Assembly: GCA_021234155.1 (NCBI GenBank)
Contig: JAJEKV010000033.1
Coordinates: 3,081,454-3,145,453 of the forward strand
Origin: Isoetes taiwanensis
Taxonomy: Eukaryota; Streptophyta; Lycopodiopsida; Isoetales; Isoetaceae
Direction of reading: 5' to 3'
Length of the DNA stretch: 64,000 nucleotides
Below, piece by piece: positions 1 through 12,258 of this stretch. How positions within the stretch are numbered: the first letter of the stretch is position 1; each line of letters opens with the position of its first letter. The notes beneath the pieces were generated by a model, which was given only the letters and a program-made list of their open reading frames with translations, was not told the origin of the DNA and made no database searches. Position numbers and translations under genes: made by a program.

Positions 1-183
1 CCTCCCAAGGCTTCATAGTTGTGGACATCGATTTTTAGAATTGTCGATTAGTGCAACCACGGCCTTTGTACAAATTCTTTTCACACTCTGGGACAAAAAA
101 GAAGCCCTGTGTTCGGTAATTAGGACGGGTTTGTACCAAGTACAAGCGAGGACTTTCCGGCCGATTGAGTCCGAGCATTGAGG

Positions 184-3100
184 ATGGAGAGAAAGGTCAC
201 AATCATCACCCTCGGATGCTAGTTCTTCGAGGAGGTCATCGGATGGAGGTTCCGAGGAACAAGGCGAGGAAGAACCCCCAATGGCGGCCAAAAGAAACTT
301 AGCAGGCCAAGGGCAACCATAGCTGCTAAAGAACCAAAGAAGCGGAAAGCACAGCAGCTTGAAATCACAGAAGTCCCCGAGGAACCTAAAAAGAAGAAGG
401 GGAAGGGTAAAGCACATGGTGTTGCTATTAAGGAAAAAAAGGTTGATAAAACATCTGAAAAAATGGAAGAGATTAACCTGCACAAGTTTGTGCAAAGGTG
501 TCATTTATTTGCCGATCACTTCAATGAAGCTTCCTCAGAAAAATGAAGCCGGTGAAAGGCCACTTCGGGTTCGCAAAATTTATGCCGATCACTTGAGGAA
601 CCGAAGGGACGTAATAAGGAGCAATCCAAATGCTCATGTGGCCCCAATAGTTGTCCTTGTTGACAGGGAGTAGTGCACAACCCCCCAGGAGTATGGCCGG
701 GCCGACACCTACACTCACTACGCCTTGGGAGGGAATCATAGCTTCAAGGCAAGAAGGCAACTTTACAAAGAAAAAGAAGAACCCGAGGTACCTCTCCGTC
801 CCTCTGTGCTGGGCTTCATCTTTGTGGTCTTCTGAGGATGAAGAAGCAAAAATCGTTGCCAACACCCACAATCGCCGACAATCTAGTACAAACTAAAAGA
901 TGAGCTTTGTCGACAAGATCCGGTTTATGCACGGAAGTATGTAATTTTCAAGGAAAAGTACGGTGTGAGGACCTTAAGAAGCCGGCGTTTTTCCTTGGAG
1001 CTTAAGGAGGCGTGTGCCATTGAATCTTTGCTGAAATATAGCGAGGGCCAATAAAAGGCGGATCTCTCATTGGCCCACGACAACTGGTTCGAAGCTTAGC
1101 TTTTAGAGATGGCAAGGTAAGCACAAAATGTATTCGCAATAGCAAACCGACTATTTGACGTGAAATCTTCTTGAACAGATTTGGGAACTCCGGGGCCGAG
1201 ATATTTACAATGTTCGGCGAGGAGAGTTAAAGAGCAAGGGCAAGGAGGCGACCAAGAAAAACCCTCGGACGTGCCCAAAAAAAATGACCATTACCATGCT
1301 GAGGGAAATGCGGGGCTTCTCCAGACATCGAGCTTACGGAGCGGCTTCTCAAAAAGTTGTTGATAAGGAGTTTAGCCTAGAAGAAATGTCAAAGGAATTG
1401 CACAAGTAAGTTCTCTCGACACAAACTTTACTCTTTGCATGTTAGATTCCCAAAAACATCTCCGTACTAGTGTATTCGAATACACATGCCTTCCTTCACA
1501 CGGGCAATGTGTATTCGAGAATACACATTGCTAATCTCTAGAAAAGCATTGTGTATTAGAATACACATTTCTTAAAGAAAGGCATGTGTATTAGAATACA
1601 TTATGCGTTCCTTTAGAGAAGCAATCGTATTAGGAATACACATTGCTTTTCTAGAGACAAAGCGATGTTTGTCTGTCCTTGAGAACTATTTTACGCATAT
1701 TGTTTCGAGGTAGCATCACCCGGTTAACTTTGTTTGTATTCCGGAATACAAAATAGCTTGACTTTTATTTGTTTTCCTTTTACTTTGCCTTGATTCTTTA
1801 CGTTTAATCTCATTGTTTCCTTAACGTCTTGCATTAAAAGAAGCGTCATAACATGTCAAACATGTTTGATGGAGCAGCTAAACGTCGAAACATGGGAAAG
1901 GTGCAAGGAACTCTACCCAATTGCCACATCCGACTGGCGCATTGTGCAATATGCACCAAATTTTGAGGGCTGGGTAAAAGTACTCTCAAAATTCCTTTTT
2001 CTCGCACAAACGATCTCTTGACGATTTGTTGTTTTGTTTTTTCTTTAGAGCAAAAAGAAAAATAAGGACTGCAGGGGCTTTATGAATTTGGTTAGAACAA
2101 AGACGGGAAGAGAGGTCGTTAGGCAATGAAAGAAGAACTGTTGAGCGAACCATCCGACTCACGAGAGATTTCGCATGTTTGATCAAAACAATTTATATTC
2201 AATCATTCATGGTGATTGCACGAACCTTGTCGGAACGGTTAAGCCCACGAGGACTTTACTTTGGTTATTGCTGATCTTCCCTACGGGTTTTAAGCTTAAA
2301 GGCGCCAGAATCGACGACCAGCCCTTCAAATTTTGAGTTTAATGCTTTCATTGAAGGAATCAAGCGGATCTCAATGGCCAAACATTGGCGCTTATTTACG
2401 TTCCATTCGAGCATACGATTACCGGCTTGGTGGAATCGACTTTCAAAAATCACTTTGGTTCTCCGGTTCAGAGGGGGATATGAAAACCTTGTATGCGGTA
2501 AGTCTTATTCGAGAATACAATTACTTTTCTCTTTAATTCGTAGTGTATTAGGAATAGTGTTTCCTGTTACGGTTTTGAAGTGTTTTCTTGTTTTTGCTAA
2601 CATCACTTTAAATGCTTCACTAGGTACAAAGCGAACATCAACTACCATGGTGGAGGACCAAGGTTGCTCAGCAAAGGTAGAGTACCTTCATGTAGCTTAT
2701 TGGAGTTTTGATGGGAAGAGGTCCATGGAACACTTTAACACTGCTTGCCTTTGTCAAAACTTTTCAAGCGTCCTAGAGTTTCCAGCGGTCTTCTTAAACA
2801 ACGGGGACCCAAGTGCACAAAGGCGGGATTGTGAATCACTACCGAAACCACAAAGCTCATCAACCATCTCTGGATATGTTCTCGCCCGTCCGGGAGATTG
2901 GGCTTGATGCTTTCTCAAGTTACGGTACTACTATCGCATGTGCACTTAAGAAGGGGCAAATGTGTAGCCGTGGATATTGATAAGGAGGTCGTGCATTTTG
3001 TGAAGATGAGATCGGCTGCCTTACCTACTTTACCGGATGAAAATCAAGAGTTAGGGGCCAAGTCTTCATCGATTATGCTAAACTAACGTCCCTCGGAGAT

Positions 3101-3296
3101 CTGACCTCCATTCTCGAGCTCACTAGGCGACGAGGCAACCTTTTCTTGAGAGCTTAAAGAAGTAGCTTTAGCTACCATTCCGAAGAACAAGGAGGATACA
3201 AAACTTAAGTCTCCGGCAAAGGGGCAGTTGAACGAAGGACGACTAGGCTAGAGAGCAAAGAAAAAGAATGAGGAGGACTATGATGTAGATCTTTGA
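184..3296 (+). pseudogene. ParB-like domain plus DNA (N6-adenine/N4-cytosine) methyltransferase, degenerate
   Basis: A decayed gene read in shifting frames. An acidic/Ser-rich start (about 220-300) leads into a Lys-rich linker and a stretch reading IRSNPNAHVAPIVVLVDRE then YALGGNHSFKARRQL (about 560-770), which fits the ParB/Srx fold (PIVV...GGNH). Downstream come HGDCTNLV (about 2210), DLPYG at 2273-2287 (methyltransferase motif IV, the DPPY position) and GEIGLDAFSSYGTT at about 2896-2937 (motif I, FxGxG position), followed by VAVDIDKEVV. Motif IV before motif I is the beta-class order. The frame ends with a Lys/Glu/Asp-rich tail and TGA at 3294-3296. At least four stops or frameshifts lie inside (TGA 544, TAG 671, shifts near 2240 and 2950). 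GT-AG pairs near 1408-1831 and 2500-2622 look like introns. Domain calls are by motif only. DNA-modifying enzymes of this build are bacterial or phage-like; in a plant genome this could be a domesticated gene family or a mobile element. Confidence 0.6.
1464..1650. repeat. Array of GTATTC/GAATAC palindromes
   Basis: Five near-copies of the palindrome TGTGTATTCGAGAATACACA or variants (GTATTAGAATAC, GTATTAGGAATAC), spaced about 35-40 bp and separated by CATTGC, GCAATG and TCTAGAGA-like spacers that are themselves partly inverted. The array lies in the presumed first intron of the methyltransferase relic. A single related copy (TTATTCGAGAATACAA, about 2504-2522) sits at the start of its presumed second intron. 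Confidence 0.7.
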
Positions 3297-4790
3297 CTAC
3301 TGCATATTAAAATTATCATTATTTATTACAATGAATCTTCAATATTGATGTACAAAAATTTATTAAAAACATATTACTTTTTTTTCCTTTCTATTCTGGT
3401 GCTTTTTTTTGTAATGCTTTCAGTCTCTTTAAGTCTATGCCTAAATTTCGCTATTTTTATGATTTCTGTTTCATAAGTACAAAGTTTTCGCCTAATGATG
3501 GGCCAAAATGGCATGAAAAAAAATGCAAACCTCTAGAAATTCTCAACAACTTTCAAAAAAGGCTTATTTTAGAAACATGGTGTTTTTTTAAAGGGAATCT
3601 TTGAAACGGGAGTGATGCAACACTCCCGTTTAATTTGCAATCGTGTTTTAGGATAAAAAAGACAGAACATCCTCATCTTAATTGATTTTAAATTGACTTA
3701 AGAATATATAAATCTCATGTGTATACTATTCTATTTGAAAAAATTAGTTGGTTGCTAGAACTGCATTATTTAATGGTAATGTTGAAGCACAAGCAAACTG
3801 AACCTATATGAATCTCCACTTACCCTTCCAAAAATTATGTTAGAGAAGGTAGAAAATCACCAGATCATTGTATAAGTGACAAATGAACAATAAATAGAAT
3901 TGGTAATGGTAATTAGAGAGATTTACTTCTATACTCAATTCGTCTAATTGTGGACATAATGGTCTATGCCTATTTACATTCAAGTCTTACATATAGTAGT
4001 ATGTTATCTTTAACATCAAGTTAAAGATCTATGTTGCCAATGAAGCTTAAATCCATGAAAACTATAGTCTATCGTGAAAGATAAGCTAATGTTACTATTA
4101 TTATACCTAAAATAGGAACTCCTAAGTAGCAAACACGTGTCCTAAGTTTATGATAGTAAAAAATAAGAAGATTTCATCGTGTGTTTTGCACTAAGATGAT
4201 ACAAACTATATTTTGAACTTCTATCACATGTTTCATCAATCATGAGTTGAAAAAGAATGCTATCTTGCTTTAAAATATGGCAAGCCTAAGTACAAATCAG
4301 AAATGGTCCATGTCTATTTTAAATCAAATCTTGTACATAATGTGTTACTTTAGCATAAAATTCAAGGTCTATGTTGCCAAGGAGGTGTCACATTCATATA
4401 AATTATTGCATATCATAAAATATGAGTTTTTTGTATTACTACCTTAACTAAACTCCAATTTTTGTAGTGGCAACCACTCCTAAATATAAAGAATACATGG
4501 TTATTCACCATATTTAAGTTGATAAAATCAACTCTTTTAATTTGGGATTTTCCGGTTTGTCCAAAAAAGTTTTTGGTTTTTTTTTTTAAGTTAATTTCCT
4601 AAGATTATAGGGACTTTTGTTAACGGAATAACTTCCCGGCAGTCCAAAAAATCGAGGATATGCATTTCATTATGATCTAGAAATTGGATTTTTGGGTGCT
4701 GGGTTATCCGTTCCCAATTACGGCATGGAAGCCACGTTTTGGAAGCCATGTTTTGATACCCGAATACTTACTGTGGAGTTTGCTCTGGAA
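3297..4790. other. AT-rich intergenic DNA, nothing recognised
   Basis: No coding signal, RNA gene or clear repeat was found. The stretch is AT-rich with scattered A and T runs (for example 4570-4590). Confidence 0.5.
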
Positions 4791-7700
4791 TAGATGGCAT
4801 GCAGTTCCGACCACTGCTTGGATTAACGGAGACTAATCGGCCAATTTGGATATCACAGGTACGAGGTGTTTCAATTTTTTATCTACTTCTACGAGCATTA
4901 TGTATGCTCACCGATAGATGTTTCTGCAATCTCTATATTTTCTCTTTCTATTCTGCTATGATTCATATCCCTAAATTATTCTCACCGGTAGATGTTTCTA
5001 CAATCTCTATATTTGCTCTTTCTATTCTCAAGTTGCTATGCTGTGATTTATATCTCTAAATTTCTCTGAAAGGAACCCTAAGTAGCATCTCTCGCTTATA
5101 TTGCAGGAAAGAAAGAGGTAATAAATGCTGAGGATATTATTCTTCCTAAAAGAATGTTAAATATCCCATCCCAATAGAGACTGATGGTGCTGGCACAAAT
5201 CTTCTTAAAATCTACTGTTAGATGTTTTAGTCAAGAATGAAACAAGTTTTAGTAGTTCCTTATTTTCTTGCCAATGTCATTTTCTGCATGACAGTCTGGC
5301 TCATTCTTTTTAGTACGTTGAACAGAGATATTCTTAGTACAACTCTATCTAATGCTATATTTGTGTTGGTATGCCAAAAGCAGTTTTTTCTACAGTGAAC
5401 ACTCTCTTACAGAGGTATGTTGCATCTATTTCTCTTTTTGCCACAGAACGCATGAATTTGTGAGCTTAGGCAGCTTAGATTGTGAATAGATGCCTTCTTA
5501 ATTTGGTTTATCTTCTTTAATACACGCTTTGTTGGTTGCTTCAACATGCTTTTGTATTGTACGAATTTTCTTCTGACAGCAGGCAACCTTTTGTTTGTTA
5601 TTGAGCTTGCTATTTCGGAGCTTAACTACATTCAAATACTTTTTGCAGGCATGCAGGTGTAGTGCTCCATGTTTTGGATGCCTAAGGACGAAGGCACATC
5701 TTCACAAAAGATTAAATTGTATTCTGGTTTGATTTTTTATCATGGAGTTTCTGTTGAACATGCTCCTTCACCCTCATCTGCTTATTGCGGACAAATGATT
5801 TTATGATCATGTAAGTTTCACAGCCAGAGTCCTTTTAATGCTGGATATGAAATCAGACAAGGCTTCAGTGCTGTTTTGTTAGCGTCCATATTATGCATGT
5901 GCTGGCAGAGTTTGCTGCACTTGATTGTAGAAATAGCAATGGCATGGCTAGAGGTGCAAAACCCCTACTACTATGGCCTCAGAATATCCACAGTTCACTC
6001 AGGCATCTTAATTCTTCTGTAAAAGAAAATATGTGAAGATTGTCTTCCTTCTGTTCACTAGGACTCCTTACAGACAAGTCTTCAAATGGGGCTCTTGCAA
6101 TCTGCATCTATCTTTGTAACTTTCAAGTCCAAATTATTCTTGAGACCTATCTTCTGTTATGCATATTAGTGTTTGTATTTGTCTTGATGTTTGGCTTTAG
6201 CAACCTCATAACACAAATTGACAGGGGCCTGAGTATTGGTTTCCGTAGACAAACAGAATTAGTGCTCTTCCGCAGAGATTTTCAGTTCTTTTCTATATGC
6301 ACAAGTTCAAAATTTCTCATCTTGCATTAGAGGTCTAAGTACTTGGAACACATTTCTCATTTCTCTTCTCATAGTTTATGTATATTTGAACCTCATAGAG
6401 GCAGTATATAGTGCTTGGTGAAATGTAATCAGGCTGTTCCAGCCATGTCTATGTTGACTCTGTCAGATACATTCTCAAGACACGAAGGTCAACAAAGAAC
6501 ACACTGCAAGTAAGTGTTTTGCCAGTAAGGATTTGTGCATCGTTAGACCGGGAAGTTATAGCAATTATTTTTTGGTGTTTTCAATACAATGGCATCTACT
6601 GTTTCATAATGTACTTCTGGATGAATATCTGAGAATTGATAGACTCTAGACAATTCTTAGCAAAGAACTAGCTGTTTGGAACATGTAAGAATGGTATGAT
6701 AGACTTCCAAATGCATTGATATGGTGATGGATATAGTGTCCATTATAAGCTTCCTTTCTTTTCTTTTTTCACAGGATCCTGAAATGGCTATCTGCTCACA
6801 TGCTATCAACATATAAAGGCAATTCAGTTTTTGGTGATTCACAGCATAGAGCACATGGTTAAGAAATTCTAGCATTTTCTCATGTTCTTTTCATGTAACA
6901 TGTCCATATATTATGTCCTTGGTTATTAGCTTTTCGTTATTTTTTGGATTGCACGAAAGCCTAGGCTAACCTAAGATGTGGCAAAAGTAGATTATACATG
7001 TAAGATGTTGATGGCTTTCTGTTTTTCAAACATTTCAACAAATAAAGAGGTGCCCTGCATTTGTTAAAATTTTTAGTAAATATTAGATATTCATGGTGTT
7101 ACTACAACAGGTTGATTGTAACATCCTTTTAATTATTTCAACAGATGCAGATGCAGAGCCATACTACATCAAAAGGATTTTGCTACAAAAGCTTTTTTTG
7201 CAAAATCTGGCAGAATTGCTACCTACTGCTAAGGAAATAGATCATCTTCAGACTCCGTTTGCAACCCCATTGTTTTGGATTTTACATCAGACTGTTGAAA
7301 TTCGGCAGATTAGCTATTAATGGCATTGCACTTTTGCAGACACTGCTTTACAGGTACTAAAGCTTTTAACTAATTTGCAATCTGCAACTGTACTACTTGA
7401 TTGAAATTATGATGTTTTCTGTTCACAGACTAGAGAAAGATCGAAATTATTGATGATGGTGCCATCTTGAAACCATGGTGCTCCTTGCCGATTTTATCAG
7501 GTAACAGCATGTCAATGATGGTTTAGGAATTGTGGACACTTGATGTTTATGGAGATCTACATATTTCCTCTTTGGGCTATTTATCTCCATTATCTCCATC
7601 CAGGGTATTCTAAGAATGATTACTTATTCCTTTTCTTTGCAAAAACTTTACAAATCTCTAACTACAGAGTAGAAGTGAGCTGTGTTGGAACTAGATATTG

Positions 7701-8420
7701 TAAGTCAATACATGTGAATCGTAATAATTGTCATAATTAGTTGCCATTGTAAGGGTGATAATTTAATGGTAAACTTGCTAAAGAAGCATTATGTTATGAG
7801 TTTATAGTGTCTCTGAGATATGTTTTGATGATGTTAAGAGTGTCCATCCTGCGAATGATAATAATTGATTCTAAGTCAGATGTAGGGACTTTCTGGTTCT
7901 TCACAGAACTTCAGATTCTAGATGGTAAAGAATTTTTTTGTTTAATGTGCTATTTTTTTTTTCATGCATATATACTATGTTGTGTTCATCGTCTCATATA
8001 TAGTAGATTTGCTCCAACACTAGATTATTGAAACGATTTTAATTTTCAAGAGTTAGGATTTTATAATATTTTGATTTGAAATATATGCCTTTATGTTGCC
8101 ATTCTTATTCACCACTAGCTCTATATTGACAACATCTTTATTTGCTGGTCTCATAGATCTGATTGTCCTTCTATAGAGGTTAATAAAATCAATCATTCTA
8201 TTAACTAATTCTTTAAGCTTAGTTAATCATGTTACTATTTGCAAGGTCTAATTGCGCTTCTATTTGATGCCCATATTATTTTGTAGGTTGAATGGGAGAG
8301 GCAAGCATGATAGAGGCAGAGCTCTTATTGCCAAGAAAGGCATTGCAGGATCCTAACAACATGCATTTTGTACTGCTGTCTGATAGGTAGTGATATGTAG
8401 CCTCATTGTAGCGTTGTAAA
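4790..8420 (+). other. Exon-like islands of an unrecognised, probably dead gene
   Basis: No long open frame exists, but short stretches are framed by good plant splice signals on the plus strand: TTGCAG|GAAAGAAAGAG|GTAATA near 5105, TTTCAACAG|ATGCAGATG near 7142 (frame DADAEPYYIKRILLQKLF continuing to about 7318), TTTTGCAG|ACACTGCTTTACAG|GTACTA at 7340-7353, CACAG|ACTAGAG near 7429 ending at TTATCAG|GTAACA at 7500, and TTTGTAG|GTTGAATGG near 8285. The 7142-7318 frame is the only one that reads like protein; it was not assigned to a family. The rest may be untranslated or degenerate exons. Confidence 0.25.
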
Positions 8421-8429
8421 ATATTACAG

Positions 8430-9247
8430 ATCAGCACAATATTAGTGTATAACCCAAGGCATATAAATGGTCAATATTGTTACTTCCTGGTATAATTCAG
8501 CAATTTAAGCTTTATATATATGGATTTTAAGGTGCTTCACCAAGCCCTTCTAGAAATTGCTCCCATCCTAACGTATCGTAATATCAAGCATTTCAATATT
8601 AAGCATTGGTGCACAAGGATTGTCACATGAGTAATATTACATTTCAAGCTCCAGACAAAGGAACGTTGAAGCACCTCATAAGCCCATCTACAAAGTGCCA
8701 CTTTAGTCACCTCTTGCTTCCCATCATTGAAGGGATCAACAAAATGTTGCAATATCAGGCATTTCAAGATTAGTGTTCCTTGGACAAATGCCTACTGGAT
8801 TGTCAAAATATGGCTTCTATTCCATGTCCCCTACAAGAGAGAAATCAATAAATATGAATTTTTCAATAAATAACCTAGAATAAAACAAATATCGACTCCT
8901 TTTCAAATCTAAGATGGAATAGAACAAATATGTATTTTTGAGCATTGAACATATTGTCTCCGTTCTTCTATACCTCCCTGGACCCCTTCCAAATTTAGCA
9001 AGACCATTCCCCATGCCCAGAATTTCATGTCTACTTATACTGTTCTTATGATTGGTGTTTAAGCGATATGATGCAATGAATGTAAGGATGATGTAAACAT
9101 TTTTGCCTTCAAGGAAGAACTATTTCATTTTCTACTTCGTAGCATCTATGATGTAGTCTATCCAAGTTACATTTGTTATCAACATTTTTGCTACATGGAT
9201 CTAAGTATGTCTACAACTTCATCATTGCCTAACAGGCATGTAACTAT
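8430..9247. other. Intergenic DNA upstream of a Helitron end
   Basis: No gene is recognised. If the hairpin that follows is a Helitron 3' end, this segment is probably the body of that element. Confidence 0.3.
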
Positions 9248-9276
9248 GCCCGGCAACGCCGGGCACCCGTTACTAG
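9248..9276 (+). mobile_element. Helitron 3' terminus
   Basis: A GC-rich hairpin GCCCGGCAACGCCGGGC (9248-9264; 7-bp stem) is followed 8 bp later by CTAG (9273-9276) and then T. A short hairpin about 10 bp before CTRR, with insertion before T, is the standard Helitron 3' end. The start of the element was not located; the next bases (TTCTTTATTATATAGATAT) also resemble Helitron flanks seen in other plants. Confidence 0.65.
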
Positions 9277-9699
9277 TTCTTTATTATATAGATATAAGTA
9301 GAATGTATGGAGTGCATCATTTATTGCCCTTAGAAAGCTTATATATGAGTTTAGTTAAACCGTTTTAGTTCTATTTTTTATCCTGGATTCTGTGTCGAAT
9401 CTTCTTTAGTGAAAATTGGGATCAACATAACTTGTGGACACTTCAAAAAATTATTGGATAATAGCTCTTAGAATTGACAACTTTGGCCGCAAGCCTTACG
9501 CCAAAACTTATTATAATAAAGGAGAAACAATTCACAACCTCAAACAACCTTTTTGAGCTAAATATGGGTTGACGACTTCATATAATGTTATCTAATAGCG
9601 GCGAAACATGAAAACATGCAATCAACATATTTTATCATAAAACGTCAATTACTTTCAATTTTAGAAATAATTGGACCCTTTATGCTAGAAAGTTTAGAG

Positions 9700-11562
9700 A
9701 ATGCAGTTTCTGGCCTGACGTAAAAACTGCTGAATTCTATGAGGTTTGGGCAATCACCACAATGTATTAGTAAATCTATTGGTCATGAAATTCTCCATGG
9801 CCATAAAGAATTGAGTGAAGATTTCAAAAGTGGCTGTATCTTGTGAAATGAAAATTTCTCTTGTTAGATACCTGGGTTTAAGTAGCAAGGGGTATGCTGG
9901 ACCAATTCTGATGGATGAACCTAGGATAGTTCCAGTAACAACTCTAGTGTTAATCTCCAAAAGACCAAGCTCTTAGTAGTTCAATCTTCTTGGCATATTA
10001 GTTCAACTTTGCACTATGATAGCCACGAAGTTGAAGTTGTAGATAGCTACAAGTATCTTGGTGTAGAGTTCTATAAAAACACACTTTGGGAACAGTGTAT
10101 TACCAAGCGTGTGATTGTTGACTGAAGAGCACTCTATGCAATACAAAATAATTGTTTTCTCGCAGAGATTCATGATTGGCCATGAAAAGCCCACTTGTTT
10201 TGGGCTTTGGTAGAACCTATTTTACTGTATGGTTCTGAAGTATGAGGATCTGCCTTTAGTACTAGTGCTTGGGAAAGCTTGGAACGGATGCAAAAGTCCT
10301 TTCTCACTTACAGCCTAGGAGTCAAAACTACGGTGCCCTATGCTATTCTTTTATAAGAGATGTTTTTGGCCTCTTTAATATTCTAATATGAAGCACCATC
10401 TCCACTCGCATCTGAAAGGTCTTCAAAGAAGGTAATTTATTAGTTTTCTTGCTTTCTTTGGTTGATTAATTTTATTTTGTGGTTCTTATCAATCCGCTTT
10501 TGTATCAGGTTTCTATACTATTGTGTGTCAAGGTTTGCAATTCATGGTCAAAAGGAGTTGCATCTGTTGGTGATGTCAGATTTTGTGATTGGGATAGAAA
10601 ATAGTATTGAGTATCTTGAATATGACAAGCGTACAAGTAAAAACTATGATGCAGATATGTCACACTATCAAGGAGAATTTCAGAATGGGATGTCGATGTT
10701 ATGAATCCGATGTTGTTGTTACCTATAGGCATCTTTCGGGGCATCTACCTGATTTGGAGCTGAGTAGGTGCATCACATGGATTATGATAGGTAACCTCTT
10801 CTCGCACTTGCCATGGCTGAATCTCCCCAGTGTCTGAAACAATATTGGAAAGAGAATTGTAATGCATGGTTTGCCCGCTGGTCTGTGCAACCGGAGCACT
10901 ACATGGTGCTTGCTAGTTCTGATCTTGAGCATTTGCAACAATATCTCGATGGCTGTTTTTCTCAGAAGATGTGGGATGCAGTTACCTTAGCCCAAGTTAA
11001 AATTGGTCATTATCATGCACATATGAATCTCACTTTGGCACCAGGACCACAAGCTTATTGCTTACTTCCTTGTCCAGAAAAAAGCTTGTAGCTATTGCTT
11101 CAATTCCCACAAGGTCCCACAAGCTACGGATTGAGACATCTAGATGGGAGCGGCCGCAATTGCCATGAGAAGCGAGATTATGTACATGTTGTCAGTTACA
11201 GTTTACTGAAGATGAAAGCCATACTCTGCTAAGATGTCCTGCTTTTGAGATGGTCAAGAATTCCATTCCACACTTCCACAACTTCTCTAAGCCCCATATG
11301 TGCATGACTTGTCATTATATATACTTGAGGTTCTACATGAGCGACTTCAATTACTGAGCCCTCAGTAGTCGTTATTGCCTGCTTATATTTTCTTCTTGCT
11401 TGTCTAGTACTGCAAATGTTTTGCTCTTTAAAACCTTTAGAGGCAGGGGTTTTTTAATCCTAGTAGTAATGGTTGTACTAAGCCATACAATGGGTCCCAT
11501 GGTCTCTTGGTCTTCGTGGATGTTAAAAATCTATTCTATTCTATTCTATCTTATTCTTTCAA
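9700..11562 (+). mobile_element. LINE (L1-like) 3' fragment with RT C-terminus and tail
   Basis: Degenerate plus-strand reading of the C-terminal half of a non-LTR reverse transcriptase. About 9960-10100 gives VNLQKTKLLVVQSS and VDSYKYLGVEF. About 10200-10330 gives FWALVEPILLYGSEV, WESLERMQKSFL and LGVKTTVPYAILL. A zinc-finger-like C-terminus follows at about 11090-11270 (LRIETSRWERPQLP, CTCCQL, HTLLRCPAFEMVK). Several stops and frameshifts interrupt the frame. The 3' end reads TTGGTCTTCGTGGATGTTAAAAAT and runs into a (TATTC)n tail at 11531-11560. The element is 5'-truncated. Confidence 0.8.
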
Positions 11563-11584
11563 TACACTCGATGCCGCTGGGTGC

Positions 11585-11850
11585 TCTCCCGCCTAACCTA
11601 ACCTTGATCCAATAATCTCAGCCTTAAGTCTTAACTTGGGAAGTTGGATTTGGAGGAGTGAGACTGTCCGACTGGACTTTCTCTCCCGCCTAACCCTAAC
11701 CCTAATCCAATAATCTCAATCTTTAACTCTTAACTTGGGTCATTAGAACTGGAGGGGCGATCTCGACTGTCCAATTGCCACTTTGACATACGACATAGGG
11801 ATTGGATCTGAAGGGGCAATCTCGACCGTCCGATTGGCATTTTGACACAT
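11585..11850. repeat. Two and a half tandem copies of a ~96-bp unit
   Basis: Copies start at about 11585 and 11681, with a partial copy at about 11794-11842. Each carries CTCCCGCCTAACC, AATCCAATAATCTCA, TTAACTTGGG, a Gly-codon-like GGA run and GACTGTCCGA(C/T)TGG. The array ends about 410 bp before the GON-4-like start codon. Confidence 0.7.
11691..11708 (+). promoter_or_regulatory. Telo-box-like motif upstream of the GON-4-like gene
   Basis: TAACCCTAACCCTAATCC contains two AACCCTAA telo-box cores. In plants this motif is frequent in promoters and 5' UTRs of growth and chromatin genes. It lies about 550 bp 5' of the chosen ATG, inside the tandem repeat, so a regulatory role is only suggested. 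Confidence 0.4.
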
Positions 11851-12258
11851 CTACGGATAACTTAAACAAGTAGATTAGAAGATGGGGGCTTAACGCATGC
11901 TTTTTTTTTCCTCCCATTCATTTCTATGAAAATGTATGAACGTATATTTGTACGCCTCGACGAATGGAGTCCCCCTCCAAATTGCAGCTACCTATGAAGA
12001 ACCACCTGTTGCTGAAGTCTTCTGTCAATGCCAATTAGCAAACAAGAATGGGGTCAATCATGGACGAGCTCTGATGATGCAGGTAGCATTCAATCCCTTA
12101 CAACCCTAATCCTGCCATTAATGGCCAGCTTGTTCTCAGAGCAGTCCGTGATATTGCCACATTTTTCCTTGTGGATCACGGATGACCATGGAATGTATGG
12201 GGCTAAACCAGGGAATTTGAAGCATTAGAGTGGTGAGAATCTGACTTTTTGAGAAAAC
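11851..12258 (+). promoter_or_regulatory. Probable leader region of the GON-4-like gene
   Basis: The sequence between the repeat and the ATG holds one exon-like stretch. The frame TNGVPLQIAATYEEPP...NHGRALMMQ (about 11962-12080) ends at a CAG|GTAGCA donor. It could be an upstream coding or non-coding exon. Without transcript data the leader cannot be resolved. Confidence 0.3.

Noticed and set aside
1464-1650. Regularly spaced palindromes resembling a CRISPR array
   Set aside because: Repeats are degenerate palindromes with similar, not unique, spacers, in a plant intron-like context with no cas genes.
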